Positions 1 to 11,160 of a stretch of DNA of 64,000 nt are shown piece after piece. The position numbers and the translations under genes were made by a program. Position 1 is the first letter of the stretch. Each line of letters opens with the position of its first letter. The DNA lies in NCBI RefSeq assembly GCF_032452875.1, contig NC_083879.1, forward strand, positions 84,143,572 through 84,207,571, read 5' to 3'. Source of the stretch: Bos javanicus (taxonomy: Eukaryota > Chordata > Mammalia > Artiodactyla > Bovidae). Under the pieces are notes generated by a model, which was given only the letters and a program-made list of their open reading frames with translations, was not told the DNA's origin and did not search any database.

Positions 1-294
1 AAGTCTGTTCTAAACTTCTCTACTAGTTGTTTTTGTTTCTTTTTATGAAGCTAATGCTAAAGTGTGATAGCGGAATTATTGCTTCTAAGCAGAGCTACGT
101 GCACTTTCAAACAGTATCTTGTGTAGAAAGCTAAGCCAGGTCTATAGGAGCGCTACACATGGAGATGTTTTTCATCAACTACTCTAGGATTTCTAATAAG
201 ATTCCTGCTGTGTGTCTCAGTTCCAAGTACTTCCTGGGAGTCCGTTTGGGCTGTTGTTTTAGAGTGTGGACTTGATGTCTGACCAGCCCCGTCT
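1..294. other. unassigned, no gene seen
   Basis: AT-leaning unique-looking sequence. I see no repeat family, no convincing exon and no long reading frame. Confidence 0.5.
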
Positions 295-430
295 GAAGCT
301 GTGTGACCTTGGGCGAGTTGCAGGGTTCTGGGTCCGATTTCTATCATAAAATGAAGAGTAGCAGTAGAGGCTGCTAGTGTCAGGATTAAACGTGGGCACA
401 TTTGTTGGTGCCGTTGGAACAGTGCCTGGT
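295..430 (+). mobile_element. MIR SINE relic
   Basis: Contains the MIR core motif AGCTGTGTGACCTTGGGC at about 298-315, then a degenerate AAAATG / AGGATTAAA segment and ACAGTGCCTGG at 420-430, in the order expected of a plus-strand MIR. It is an ancient, inactive tRNA-derived SINE. Confidence 0.75.
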
Positions 431-939
431 GACGTGACTGCTTCTGCGATTGCTCTTAGGATTACTGTCTTTACCACTATTTGATTCTTCGGGAAGCTGC
501 CATTGACCTTGAGGGCTGCCTGGATGGTTGAGGAACTCGTGTCCAAGGCCATTCCTCTGCGTCTACATTCAGGATTTCCCATCTCAGGTCTGAGTTCCGT
601 TCTCTCACCGCCGGAAGTTCCCAGACCTGCACCTGCTCATTAATTTCACCTCTTCTAACAGCAGAGATGACGACAGTCAAGACTCGACAGGAAACAAACG
701 TTTTTTTTTTCATCCAAAGGGTATTTCATAAAAGGAAGAGCTAAGGAAAGTGAGACTCTCCCAGTGGAAATGAATGGTCTTCAGTAGTGGATGAATAAGC
801 AGCAAAAGAATTCAACCTGAATTTGGAGAGCTTAGAGGTCATTTTGTAGAGTCCAGGGATCCTGCAGGAATCACGATACCAGTTTAGATACTTAATTTGC
901 ACTATATGCTGGGAGGGCTGTTCATTCGTTTGTTCTCTT
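431..939. other. unassigned, no gene seen
   Basis: Mixed-composition sequence with a short T-run near 700. The short open frames here show no recognisable protein. Confidence 0.5.
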
Positions 940-1085
940 AACAGACATTCAAGACAATTGCCATTGTCATGCGCATAGTACAGATGAGCAAACCAAGGCA
1001 TGGAGTATTTGAAGATCTTGCACATGGACACTTTGATTTTAAGGAGCAGAACCTTGGAGCCACAGAGCACAGAGCGTGCCCTGAC
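940..1085 (-). mobile_element. MIR SINE relic, antisense
   Basis: ACAGATGAGCAAACCAAGGCATGGAG at about 981-1006 (shown here as seen, a variant of the ACAGATGAGGAAACTGAGGC core) marks the reverse strand of a MIR. The flanks are strongly diverged. Confidence 0.5.
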
Positions 1086-1277
1086 CCTTGTCCTGCTGCT
1101 CAGGCATGTATTTGCAAACACTGTTCTTACACAGGTTAACTCAGGCGCATCATGAAATTTATTGGACTCTCGTGCTGCTTATGTTTCTTTTGAAAGTTGG
1201 AAATCTCAGCTGTGCTTTTCCTCCGCCCCACAATTTATAGCATCTGCCCCCTTCCCTATAGCCTGACAGCTTCATGA

Positions 1278-1568
1278 CTGCTGCTGCTGCTGCTACTAAG
1301 TTGTTTCAGTCATGTCCGACTCTGTGCGACCCCAGACACAGCAGCCCACCAGGCTCTACCAGGCTCCCCCGTCCCTGGGATTCTCCAGGCAAGAACACTG
1401 GAATGGTTTGCCATTTCCTTCTCCAATGCGTAAAAGTGAAAAGTGAAAGTGAAGTCGCTCAGTCGTGTCCGACTCCCAGCGACCCAATGGACTGCAGCCC
1501 ACCAGGCTCCCCCATCCATGGGATTTTCCAGGCGAGAGCAGTGGAGTGGGGCGCCATTGCCTTCTCCT
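1278..1568 (-). mobile_element. Bov-A2 SINE, near full length
   Basis: Reverse-strand Bov-A2 dimer. It starts with (CTG)n CTACTAAG, carries two Bov-A monomers (GTCCGACTCTGTGCGACC and GTCCGACTCCCAGCGACC) joined by the GTGAAAAGTGAAAGTGAAG linker, and ends GCCATTGCCTTCTCC. Bov-A2 is a pecoran ruminant SINE mobilised by BovB. Short frames across it are not genes. A small internal duplication of CAGGCTC lies near 1350-1366. Confidence 0.93.
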
Positions 1569-3162
1569 ACTAGTTTAACTTATTTCTCAGTTTTTAAATT
1601 AATAGCGGTTGGAAGTAGTTCTCAGAGTGTCATGCATAAGGCAGGCGACTTCCGGCCCTTTTCCTCCGACCAGGAGGACAGTTCTGAGGACTCAGTGAAG
1701 ACCCGAAACACAAAGAAGCAGGTGCACGCATGTGGCAAGGAAGGCCCACCAGGTGCCGCCGGGCACTCACTCTCTCCCTGGTACTGCAGCTGCAGCCTTT
1801 ACAAGGCAGCGTTGCCCGTGATCCCCAGGCTATCCTGAGATTCCAGGTAACAAAGAGCTGAGGGATCACCGATGCCCTGCGGACTTCAGGTCCCGAATCA
1901 GGTAAGAATTTGTCAGGAAGACAGGGGGCACAGGTAGCTCCCGCACAACTCGCGCTTTCAGGATCTCTCGGGAGCCTTTGTGCTGTGCATCTACCCATTT
2001 GGTCGTAACCCCAAGTGAAAGTAACCTTAGCTGCGTTGGAGTCATTCTTGTGGTGAGCCCTGGAACTGAAACCAGACTTTGTGGTTTGGCCTTTTCTACT
2101 TATTTCTCCTCTGAGTTGAATGTAGTGATGTGTTCTGAAACCAAAACTGTCAGATGGGTCTTTAATAGGCATTATTGATGATCTGTTTAAACTATCACTC
2201 TGCATTTGTTTCCTTCTTGGAGAAAAACAAGTTGCAAGTCTCCCAAATGACTTATGCATATAAATGTAGATTAATGGGCTCTATCATTGCAGAATTAAAA
2301 TTATAATAACTGGGTCGCCAAAGCTGTTTTAAATTGTCCCACATTAAAAACTTAAATGATCAGGAAAAGCAAAGCTGAGTTGCCTTTGGGTGCATCAGTC
2401 AGAAAGAAGAAAGAATCTGATGACTCCAGCAAGTACATCATTGCTTTTGAAGAACCATTCCTTATATTTTGATTTAAAAAAAAATCAGAGGAAGCCAAAC
2501 ACATAACTGTATGAATTCTGTCTTGAAGATCATCTTTCTTTCGATGACTCAAGTCTAAAGGTGGTGGCCCTTCATCATTCTTGACAAAAATGCTGGAATT
2601 GGTTAATTGCAAAATAAACAAGTGTGTAAGGGGAAAAAGTCACTGCTTGATCCCTCTCTAATCCATCTCAGTGGGGTCCCTCTGAGACTCCTCAGAAACA
2701 CTCATTTCCAGTTTTCTATGTCCATTCCCTCACTAAACCATTAGCCACACCACAGTGGGGAGACAGAAGACTCTGTGTCCCCCCAGGTTTTGGATAATCA
2801 CCAAGTCCAAAGCAGGGGAGTCGGGTGATCATGGAGTGACCGGCAGACCCAGCTTTGCTCTGCACACCTGCCCATCTGATACCAAGTGTTATTGTCCATA
2901 TCACAGGCATCACCAACTTTCTGGTCCTCTTACCACAGATCCAGTACATGGCCTGGACCTTGCCAACCTTGGCTTCAGCTTGCTGCAGATTTCTCAGCAT
3001 AGAAATTCCTACTGGAACTAGAATTTGGGAGTTTCATGCAAAATAATCCTATGAGAGACTATTAAGTGCCCTAAAATCAAGACATACTGTATGATTTTGA
3101 TTTTTCCTTCTGTATAATAATGTTAGTAAGAAAACGAATGATGTTCAGTTTTTTATACTTTG
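1569..3162. other. unassigned; one 209-codon minus-strand open frame
   Basis: No repeat family recognised. The minus strand is open from 2259 to 1630 (209 codons), the longest frame outside BovB copies and the CpG island. Its product is rich in Arg, Ser and Cys, has no domain, signal peptide or membrane segment that I recognise, and no promoter or splice context supports it. It is probably a chance frame in a moderately GC-rich stretch (about 1640-1990). Confidence 0.4.
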
Positions 3163-3367
3163 TGGTCTTCCCTGGTGGCTCAGATGGAAAGAATCTGCCT
3201 TCAGTGTGGGAGACCTGGGTTTGATCCCTGGGTCGGGAAGATCCTCTAGAGAAGGGAATGGCTACCCACTCCAGTATTCTTGCCTGGAGAATTCCATGAA
3301 CAGAGGAGCCTGGCGGGCTAGCAGTCCATGGGGTCCCAAAGAGTCAGACACGACTGAGTGACTCACA
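3163..3367 (+). mobile_element. Bov-tA SINE
   Basis: Has the tRNA-Glu-like head (TCTTCCCTGGTGGCTCAG), a B-box region (GGTTTGATCCCTGGGTCGGG) and the BovB-derived tail (GAGTCAGACACGACTGAGTGACTCA). Full-length plus-strand copy. Internal Pol III promoter boxes are recognisable but it is not a functional tRNA. Confidence 0.93.
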
Positions 3368-3524
3368 GTTTCCCTTGCACACCTTGGATTTAGAGAACTT
3401 GCTTTGGTTCTGGGTTTAATGATTACTTTCTCTCTCAAGCAATCTGTTCACGGGGAAGGAACTGGTTCTTACCCACATACTGAAGTCAGATCTACACCCT
3501 ACCTGATGAGGATAGATTGGCCAT

Positions 3525-3790
3525 TAATTTTTTTATTTTATTTTAAAAATTTTATTGGAGTACTGTTGCTTTATTATTTATACTGTGTTAGTTTCAGGTG
3601 TACAGCAGAGCGAATCAGTTACACATACACACATATCCGCTCTGTTTTAGATTCTTTTCCCATAACGGCCTTTACAGAGCACTGAGGAGAGTTCCCTGAA
3701 CTACACAGCAGGTCTTTACTAGTTACCTACTAATATTTTATTTATAGTATGTTGTGCTTTGGTCATTCATTCTTTCTCTATAGCCTTTTT
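3525..3790 (-). mobile_element. L1 3' UTR relic, antisense
   Basis: Reads as the complement of an L1 3' UTR: TTTTATTGGAGTA, GTGTTAGTTTCAGGTGTACAGCA, TTCCCTGAACTACACAGCAGGTC, then ATTTATAGTATG. No coding part remains. Confidence 0.75.
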
Positions 3791-4555
3791 GAAAAGACCA
3801 ATTAGGAGGAATTTAACAATGATTGATAGAACCAGACGCAGTGTAATAAAACATTGTACTAAAAAACAAGGCCACATATAATTAATAAAATGAAAGTAAG
3901 TTCTGAATGACTGGAAGCAAAAGCAGCGCTGATTTTGCCGTGGACAGTGGTGTGAACCCTAGCAGAAAACATTCACTTTGGTGCTTGGATTTGAAACCCT
4001 GTGAACCTTTAGAAAATATGGGTTTCAAGAAATAAAGAATGAAAAAAAAAAAAGACAAAACCCAACAAACTAGGCCCAGAAAATGAGTGCTCCCACTTTT
4101 GTAAATCCGCCAAGATTCTCAATTCAACTGCCAAAGTTTTGATGTTCGGAAAAACACAGCGGAATTGCTAACATGCATGCTGCATAAATGACTATTCATC
4201 AAATGAATGCTGGAGCTTATATGTGACTGCTCTCCCTGGCTGACTAATATATCAAGCACGGTCCTTGTTTTGTGCTCTGACAAACTTTCTCCATTGCCAT
4301 AGTAACCTCTACATGTCGGCGGAAGCTGATGTCATTCAAGGTATTAGTCATTCCTAGGGAATTGATACTCAGAGTGCTAATAAGTCTCCAGGAGATAAAG
4401 GGAACTAAGTATACATCCTGGTTAAACATTACTTAACCCTTTCACCCCACACCTGCTGCAGATGCCCACCGAGGGGATTCCCGAGGAAAGCTGAACATGC
4501 CATCCACCCTCACCATGGTTATACAGCAGGGGTCGCAGTTAAATTACACTTATTT
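3791..4555. other. unassigned, no gene seen
   Basis: AT-rich sequence with an A-run near 4042-4053. Nothing recognised. Confidence 0.5.
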
Positions 4556-4910
4556 TTCTCAGCAGGTTTATGTCATGGTATTGGCTGCCATCTCGAAATA
4601 GCCCATGTTGGGTGGCTTAAAAAATAGAAAGGGATTTTCTCACAGTCCTAGAAGTTGGAAGTCCAGGATCAAGATATTAGAAATTTCAATTTCCGGTGAG
4701 AAATTCTTTCTTGTCTTGCAGATGTTCACTTTCTTTCTGCTTGTGTCCATATATGACAGAGAGAGCGAGAGTCTTGGTGTTTCTTTCTCTTCTTACAAGG
4801 ACATCAATTCTATCAAAAGATCCCCATCCTTATGACTTCATTTAGCATTAATTATCGCCGAAGATGTTCACATTGGTGTTTAGGGCTTCAACATATGAAT
4901 TTTCAGGAGA
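4556..4910 (-). mobile_element. LTR-like relic (MaLR-type), antisense
   Basis: Shows a conserved order of motifs known from an ancient mammalian LTR-like repeat: GGGTGGCTTAAA, CACAGTCCTAGAAG, CTTGCAGATG, TACAAGGACATCAAT, ATGACTTCATTTA, GGGCTTCAACATATGAATTTT. The family is assigned from memory and could be another MER-class repeat. The same family recurs at 23.3-23.9 kb. Confidence 0.45.
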
Positions 4911-5449
4911 GAGGCACAGTTGTAACTGTCCGGCCTCTTTCACACCCAAGGATAAAAGCCCAAATGGTACACTTCTAGTGTGTGTATGGTTTTCACTGTT
5001 TTATTGAAATAGCTTAAAATCAAGTTCATGTATAATGAAGACCAGAATAAACTTGTATCTGAGGCTGAACACCAGGCTAGTATCGGTGTAAATACAGGTC
5101 TGCACCTGAATGTTGTAATTGTGTGTCTACATAAGTTCATATTAGAAATACTAAAAATTCATCAGAATTAAAGAGCAAGAGAAAAGAGTAGCTACATTCA
5201 TTGTGTTTTGTTCAAACAAAATTCAAATATGCTCTCTTGCATGGGTTTCAGCTCAATTTAGTTTTTACACTGGGTTTGCTTCCATGTTAAATGTGTTTAT
5301 TGTAATAGTATCCATAGGAACTGAAGTTGGGACAGAAGCTGGAGTAATTTCCTGCTAAAAAGTGTGCACGAGTATATTCCAGTTAATGAAGACTAGACCC
5401 AAGAACACTGTGGGCAGGGTACAGAACAATTAGTAATACACAAACCACA
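4911..5449. other. unassigned, no gene seen
   Basis: AT-rich DNA without a recognisable family or exon. Confidence 0.5.
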
Positions 5450-5636
5450 GTGCTGGGAAAGATTGGGGGCAGGAGAAGGGACGACAGAGGATGAGATGGC
5501 TGGATGGCATCCCTGACTCAATGGACATGGGTTTGGGTGGACTCTGGGAGTTGGCGGTGGACAGGGAGGCCTGGCGTGCTCCTGTCCATGGGGGTCACAA
5601 AGAGTCGGACACAACTGAGCAACTGAACTGAACTGA
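5450..5636 (+). mobile_element. BovB LINE 3' tail
   Basis: Plus-strand terminal 190 bp of BovB: TGCTGGGAAAGATTGGGGGC, GATGAGATGGCTGGATGGCAT, GTCACAAAGAGTCGGACACA and the terminal CTGAACTGAACTGAA repeats. Heavily 5'-truncated and non-coding. Confidence 0.9.
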
Positions 5637-5714
5637 AGGTCTGAATGTTTGTATTCTTTGAAGATTAGCCTATGGAGACCTAATGCCCATTGTGATTGTG
5701 TGAAGAGACCAGTG

Positions 5715-5893
5715 AAAGTCACTCAGTTGTGTTCAACTCTGTGTCCCCATGGACTATACAATCCATGGAATTCTCCAGGCCAGAATACTGGAGTGGGTAG
5801 CCTTTCCCTTCTCCAGGGGATCTTCCTGACCCAGGGATCGAACCCAGGTCTCCCATATCGCAGGCAGATTCTTTACCAGCTGAGCCACGAGTG
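5715..5893 (-). mobile_element. Bov-tA SINE, antisense, with target-site duplication
   Basis: Reverse Bov-tA running from GTCACTCAGTTGTGTTCAAC to CCAGCTGAGCCACGA. The flanks 5700-5714 (GTGAAGAGACCAGTG) and 5894-5908 (GTGAGGAGAACAGTG) match at 13 of 15 positions, an aged target-site duplication. Confidence 0.92.
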
Positions 5894-6132
5894 GTGAGGA
5901 GAACAGTGTGGAGGTTAATTCAACAGCCCAAGTCACAAACAAGGATGGTTCAACCAAGTGATGAGACACGAGTATCTTAGGAGACTGTGTCTGCAATTTG
6001 AAGGAAGAGTCAGGAGAACTGGCTCCCGAATTACATGTGCAAAGAAGACCCAGGTTTACTCTCAGGAATTTGGCCCAAGCAGATGGAAAAAAGAGCCACC
6101 CTGTGCTTTGATGGCCAAGACTAAAGTACAAT

Positions 6133-6292
6133 ATGTTGTTGTTGTTCAGTCACTAAGTTGTGTCTGACTCTTCGTGACCCCATGGACTGCAGCACCCCAG
6201 GCTTCCCTGTCCTTTGCTATCTCCCAGAATTTCCTCAAACTCATGTCCACTGAGTCGATGATCCCATCCAACTATCTCATCCTCTGTCACCA
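6133..6292 (-). mobile_element. BovB 3' tail, antisense
   Basis: GTTGTTCAGTCACTAAGTTGTGTCTGACTC through CATCCAACTATCTCATCCTCTGTC is the complement of the last 160 bp of BovB (motif shown in part). Severely 5'-truncated. Confidence 0.88.
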
Positions 6293-7162
6293 AGCCTGGA
6301 CAAGTGGGGTACATAGAAGGTTTGAGAAACTCACTTTGCACCCAAGGTAGACGTGGATCATGGCATGTTCATTCTTACAGGAAAATATGTGTACTTCATT
6401 AGACCTAATATCTGATTAGCTTGGATCCTGCCTTCAGTGTTGGACAACACACATCATCGAACAAGAGGTCAGTCTTGAATGATTCCTGCTGTACAAGTTG
6501 CTATAGGTCTTTAAATTACCAGTTAGTTCAATTTAGTCACTCAGTCATGTCCGATTCTTTGTGATCCCATGGACTGAAGCATGCCAGGCTTTCCTATCTA
6601 TCAGCAACTCCGGAGTTTGCTCCAACTCATGTCCATCCAGTCGATGATGCCATCCAGCCATCTCATCCTCTGTCGTCCCCTTCTCCTCCTGCCCCCAATC
6701 CCTCCCAGCATCAGTCTTTTCCAATGAGTCAACTCTTTGCATGAGGTGGCCAAAGTGCTGGAGTTTCAGCTTCAGCATCAGTCCTTCCAATGAATATTCA
6801 GGACTGATCTCCTTTATAATGGACTGGTTGGATCTCCTTCCAGCCCAAGGGATTCTAAAGATTCTTCTCTGACACCACAGTTCAAAAGCACCAATTCCTC
6901 ACCGCTCAGCTTTCTTTATGGTCCAACTCTCACATCCATAATGACCACTGGAAAAACTGTAGCGTTAACTAGACGGACCCTTGTTTGTAAAGTATGTGTC
7001 TGCTTTTTAATATGCTGTCCAGGTTGGGCATAGCTTTTCTTTCAAGGAGAAAACGTCTTTTAATTTCATGGCTGCAGTCACCATCTGCAGTGATTTTGGA
7101 GCCCAAGGAAATAAAGTCTGTCACTGTTTCCATTATTTCCCCATCTATTTACCATGGAGTGA

Positions 7163-7296
7163 CCCTGATGCTGGGAAAGATTGAGGGCAGGAGGAGAAGA
7201 GGACAACGGCATCACCAACTCAATGGACATGAATTTGGGTAAACTCCGGGAGTTGGTGATAGACAGGGAGGCTTGAACTGAACTGAACTGAACTGA
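7163..7296 (+). mobile_element. BovB 3' tail nested inside an antisense BovB
   Basis: The host BovB reads AGTGA then TGGGAC across the junction; between them lies a plus-strand BovB tail (TGATGCTGGGAAAGATTGAG to AACTGAACTGAACTGA). The insert has lost two internal blocks relative to the usual tail: the GATGAGATGG-type block and the GTCGGACACGACT block. Confidence 0.85.
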
Positions 7297-7763
7297 TGGG
7301 ACTAGATGCCATGATCTTCATTTTTTTGAATGTTGAGTTTTAAGCAAGCTTTTTCACTCTCCTCTTTCAATTTCATCAAAAGGCTCTTTAGTTCCTCTTC
7401 TATTTCAGCCATAAGGGTGGTGTCATCTGCATATCTGAGGTTATTGATATTTCTCCCAGCAATCTAGATTCCAGCTTGTGCTTCATTCAGTCTAGCATTT
7501 CACATGATGTACTTTGCATATAAGTTAAATAAGCAAGGTGACAATATATAGCCTTGATGTACTCCTCTCCCCATTTGGAACCAATACATTGTTGCATGTC
7601 CTGTTCTAACTGTTGCTTCCTGACCTGCATACAGATTTCTCAGGAAGCAGATAAGGTGGTCTGGTATTCCCATCTCTTTCAGAATTTTTCACAGTTTATT
7701 GTGATCCACACAGTCAAAGGCTTTGGCATAGTCAATGAAGCAGAAGTAGATGTTTTTCTGAAA

Positions 7764-8060
7764 TTATCTTGCTTTCTTGATGATCCAATGGATGTTGGCA
7801 ATTTGATCTCTGGTTCCTCTGCCTTTTCTAAAACCAGCTTGAACATCTGGAAGTTCACAGTTCATGTACTGCTGAAGCCTGGCTTGGAGACATTTGAACA
7901 TTACTTTGCTAGCATGTGAGATGAGTGCAATTGTGTGGTAGTTTGAGCATTCTTTGGCATTGCCTTTCTTTGGGATTGGAATGAAAACTGACCTTTTCCA
8001 GTCCTGTGGCCACTGCTGAGTTTTCCACATTTGCTGGCATATTGAGTGCAGCACTTTCAC
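7764..8060 (-). pseudogene. BovB reverse transcriptase fragment (dead)
   Basis: A 98-codon minus-strand open stretch of the BovB polyprotein covering the region before the RT fingers. It includes the typical string SVFIPIPKKGNAKECSNY and the GFRKGRGTRDQIAN segment. The reading frame breaks on both sides, the endonuclease is missing, and the catalytic motifs fall in other frames. No function is expected. Confidence 0.85.
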
Positions 8061-8498
8061 AGCATCATCTTTCAGGATTCATCAACTGGAATTCCATCAC
8101 CTCCACTAGCTTTGTTCATAGTGATGCTTTCTAAGGCCCACTTGACTTCACATTCCAGGATATCTGGCTTTAGGTGAGTGATCACACCATTGTGATTATC
8201 TGGGTCGTGAAGATCTTTTTTTGTATAGTTTTTCTGTGTATTCTTGCCACCTCTTCTTAATGTCTTCTGCTTCTGTTAGGTCCCTACCATTTCTGTCCTT
8301 TATCGAGCCCATGTTTGCATGAAATGTTCCCTTGGTGTCTCTAATTTTCTTGAAGAGATCTCTAGTGTTTCCCATTCTATTGTTTTCCTCTATTTCTTTG
8401 CACTGATCACTGAGGAAGGCTTTCTTATCTCTCCTTGCTGTTCTTTGAAACTCTGCACTCAGACGGATATATCTTTTGTATCTTTAAGTTACCACTTA

Positions 8499-9986
8499 CA
8501 GAAAATTCACAGGAAAAATTCAAAACAGTTTAACTACCCATGAGCATGTATTCATTTTGTAAATTAAAATCTTCTAATGCTGGAGTTTAATACCATGTAA
8601 GAATTCATTTTTAAGGGAAAATGGGAATATTTTGGAATGCCTGAGATGCCTAAACCTTATTGCTTAGTTTTTCCACCTGTCCTAGACTGCTTCCTGCTGA
8701 AACACTGTAAATTACTTAAACAAGGACTCCCATTTCAGGCTCTGCTTTTTGGGAGCCTGACCAAGAGGTATCAACACACAGACAGCCTTTCCAAGGGCTT
8801 GGATATCTGATTATCTCAGATAGCAAGCACTGCTTTTTATTGTATAAAATACACATGAACAGAGATGATAAAATTCCCTTTAACCCCACTGTCCACAGAC
8901 AGGCACTTTGGGCACAGTTTATGTATTCAATGTCTCTCCATATATGTATGATTACATAACAATATCAGCTATACTATTCTGCACTGGCTTATTCACTAAA
9001 TAATAAACATTAGACACCTTCTCTGCCACTACACACTCCTCTAAAGCTTTGTTTATAACGGCTGGGTAGAATTCTACGATTTGGGCAATTGACATGGCAA
9101 TCAGAGTCACCCTGCTTTCTAAGCTGTCTAAGAGATTGGCTCAAAATCCCCACATGATAGACAGGAAGTCCAGTGACCTCATTAGGATTTCCGTAAATTA
9201 CTAGAGGTGTCATTTTCTCACCATCCATCCTAACTGGATGTTTGAGCTTTTCAATTAAATCAGTTCACCCCGAGAATCTTCTCACCATTTCACATAGATC
9301 TCCTCAGTGCCACACGGACCCAGATATGAATTTCAGGTATTTTCCTTAATAAAAATAACAGGAAGGCATCTGTATGTGTGACTGACAGAGGATCTGGGGA
9401 GCTGGAGGGGTCCCCCTTGGACAATGCAGACAACCTGAAGGCTGACAACAGATGTCACTGCTCATAGTAAAGTCCCGGTTGAGGAAATTTTTTTAAGGTT
9501 CCAGTTTCAGACTTTATTTTCCAGCATTTCAGCATTTATCTCTCTTCCTTCTTCTTGCTTTTCTGCGTGTTCACCTACTCGTCTGTCCCTGCTCTCTGAG
9601 GAGCAAAGCGGAGTGTGTCCTTCGTACTTTAGGAAACAATTCATCTTCCGGATGATGTCGTTCCTTGAGTCGCACTGGGGCAACTTCTTGGAATATTCTC
9701 TGACTTAGAAGGGGCGCCCTCCACCTGGCCTTCTTACTTAGACTCTTACCTACAAACGCCTGCGCTGTCCTGCTTCCTATTGAGGTGAGTGGTGTGAGCG
9801 CCACTTTCGCATTTGCAGGATCGATTTCCCTCGTGCTGAAGGTTCAAATGCTTTCACTTTCTTCCCATACACATCATTCTCTGATAAATATCTCTGCTGA
9901 ATCTGCCTCTACATCTTCTTTCTTCTTCCAAAGGCCTGGAATGAGAATTTCTGTGTAAAGCGTGCAAGCACTTTTTAGAGCTTACC
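8499..9986. other. unassigned, no gene seen
   Basis: Mixed DNA. A stretch around 8870-9080 resembles an old LINE-type repeat (CTCCATATATGTATG, TTTATAACGGCTGGGTAGAATTC) but I cannot name it. No exon is supported. Confidence 0.45.
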
Positions 9987-10012
9987 GTGTGTGTCTGTGT
10001 GTGTGTGTGCGT
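9987..10012. repeat. (TG)n microsatellite at a SINE 3' end
   Basis: Imperfect TG repeat directly abutting the 3' end of the antisense Bov-tA to its right, so in element orientation it is a (CA)n tail. Confidence 0.9.
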
Positions 10013-10197
10013 GCGCACTCCGACGTTCCTGACTCTGCGACTACACTGGACTGTAGCCCATCAGGCTCCTTTATCCATGGGATTTCCCAGGCCCACAATA
10101 CTGGGGCAGGTTGCCATTTCCTTCTCCAGGGGATCAAAACCGTATCTGCTGCATCAGCAGGCAGATGCTTTACCACTGCACCACCGGGAAGCAAAAG
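10013..10197 (-). mobile_element. Bov-tA SINE, antisense
   Basis: Diverged reverse Bov-tA: TGGACTGTAGCCCATCAGGC, GCCATTTCCTTCTCCAGGGG, and the tRNA-like end TGCTTTACCACTGCACCACC. The B-box region is damaged (GGATCAAAACCGTATCTG). Confidence 0.85.
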
Positions 10198-10669
10198 CTT
10201 ATTGTACTCACAGGTAACTTGCTTCCTCAAAAAAAACTATACCAGTTTCTACTACCATTAGTCATGTATGTTTTCTCTAGATATTATTTTTTTCCTTTTT
10301 ACCTATCTGATGTTGGAAACCATAATTTTACTTTTTAATGAGTATTTTTTTTTCTTTGCTAGTATGGTTGAATTTTTTTTCCTATATGTCTGATGGGAAT
10401 ATGAATTCCTTCTCTTCTGAACTGCCTTTTGGTTTTCTGGGAACTCTTAAAAATTAATTTTTTATTATTTATTAATAATTATTTGTAAGAGCTCTTTGTA
10501 TATTTAGACCCTTAATAAGCTCTTTACCAGCTGCTTAATTTTTGCAGGTTGTTAAGTATCCCACATTTTCTAAACCCACTCCCTGCCCTGTGTAAGCTGC
10601 TCCCATGAACACAGGCCGAACGTAGGGACTTCTGATGAACAGAATGTGGAGAAAGTGGTGAGAAGTTGC
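10198..10669. other. AT-rich, possible old L1 relic
   Basis: TTTGTAAGAGCTCTTTGTATAT, CCCTTAATAAGCTCTTTACC and TTTTTGCAGGTTG loosely follow an antisense L1M segment; motifs are too decayed for a firm call. No gene is seen. Confidence 0.35.
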
Positions 10670-10980
10670 TTCCAAGTTTATAGGACAAAATGGGTTGTGG
10701 ATTTTGTCATGTGCCCCCCTATCCTTTGAAGAAAACCCAGGAGGAAGCTCTGTGGAGAGGCTGGGAGGTCCATGTGAGCGAATGTGGACCTTTTATTTTC
10801 CAAACTGAGTTTTGAGATAATAGCATCCCGGCTGGCACCCCGATTGTAGCATCCACTGTGACGTGTCAGAACCTCCAAGCTAAGCCACGCCCAGCTCCTA
10901 ATCCACAGAAACGCAGATGATGACCGCTTATTGATTCTGGCTGCTAAGATTTGGAGAAATCGTTGCATGTCAGTAGATAA
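10670..10980 (+). mobile_element. possible ancient LTR-like relic
   Basis: Ends with CCTAATCCACAGAAACGCAG...TATTGATTCTGGCTGCTAAG, similar in layout to the 3' part of MaLR-type LTRs (motif parts only). The remainder is too diverged to place. Confidence 0.28.
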
Positions 10981-11160
10981 CTGAACAGTGGATATTTTAA
11001 GAAATCCTTAAACTCAACACTGTAAAAATCTCACCTATAATTTATCCTACTTCTGTTATGATTGCACGTTAACAGTGAAATGTTTAACCCATCAGCAATG
11101 TAGTTTCGCAATAGATAGATTACATTTTTAAAGAAAAACAAGCTGTATCAGTTCAGTTCA

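Larger units (their letters stand above)
6526..8480 (-). mobile_element. BovB LINE copy, antisense, 5'-truncated, with TSD
   Basis: A BovB read on the minus strand, from its terminal GTTCAATTTAGTCACTCAG repeats (right after 6525) to a 5' truncation point at 8480, within the linker between endonuclease and reverse transcriptase. The flanks 6508-6525 (TCTTTAAATTACCAGTTA) and 8481-8498 (TCTTTAAGTTACCACTTA) match at 16 of 18 positions, which fixes both ends. It is interrupted at 7163-7296 by a plus-strand BovB tail. The copy carries many stops and frameshifts. Confidence 0.95.

Noticed and set aside
1274..1573. Open frames of 99 and 131 codons around 1.3-1.8 kb
   Set aside because: They run through a Bov-A2 SINE; similar frames appear in every Bov-A2 or Bov-tA copy.
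3163..3260. tRNA-Glu-like sequence with A and B boxes
   Set aside because: It is the head of a Bov-tA SINE; it lacks a full cloverleaf and continues into BovB-derived sequence.
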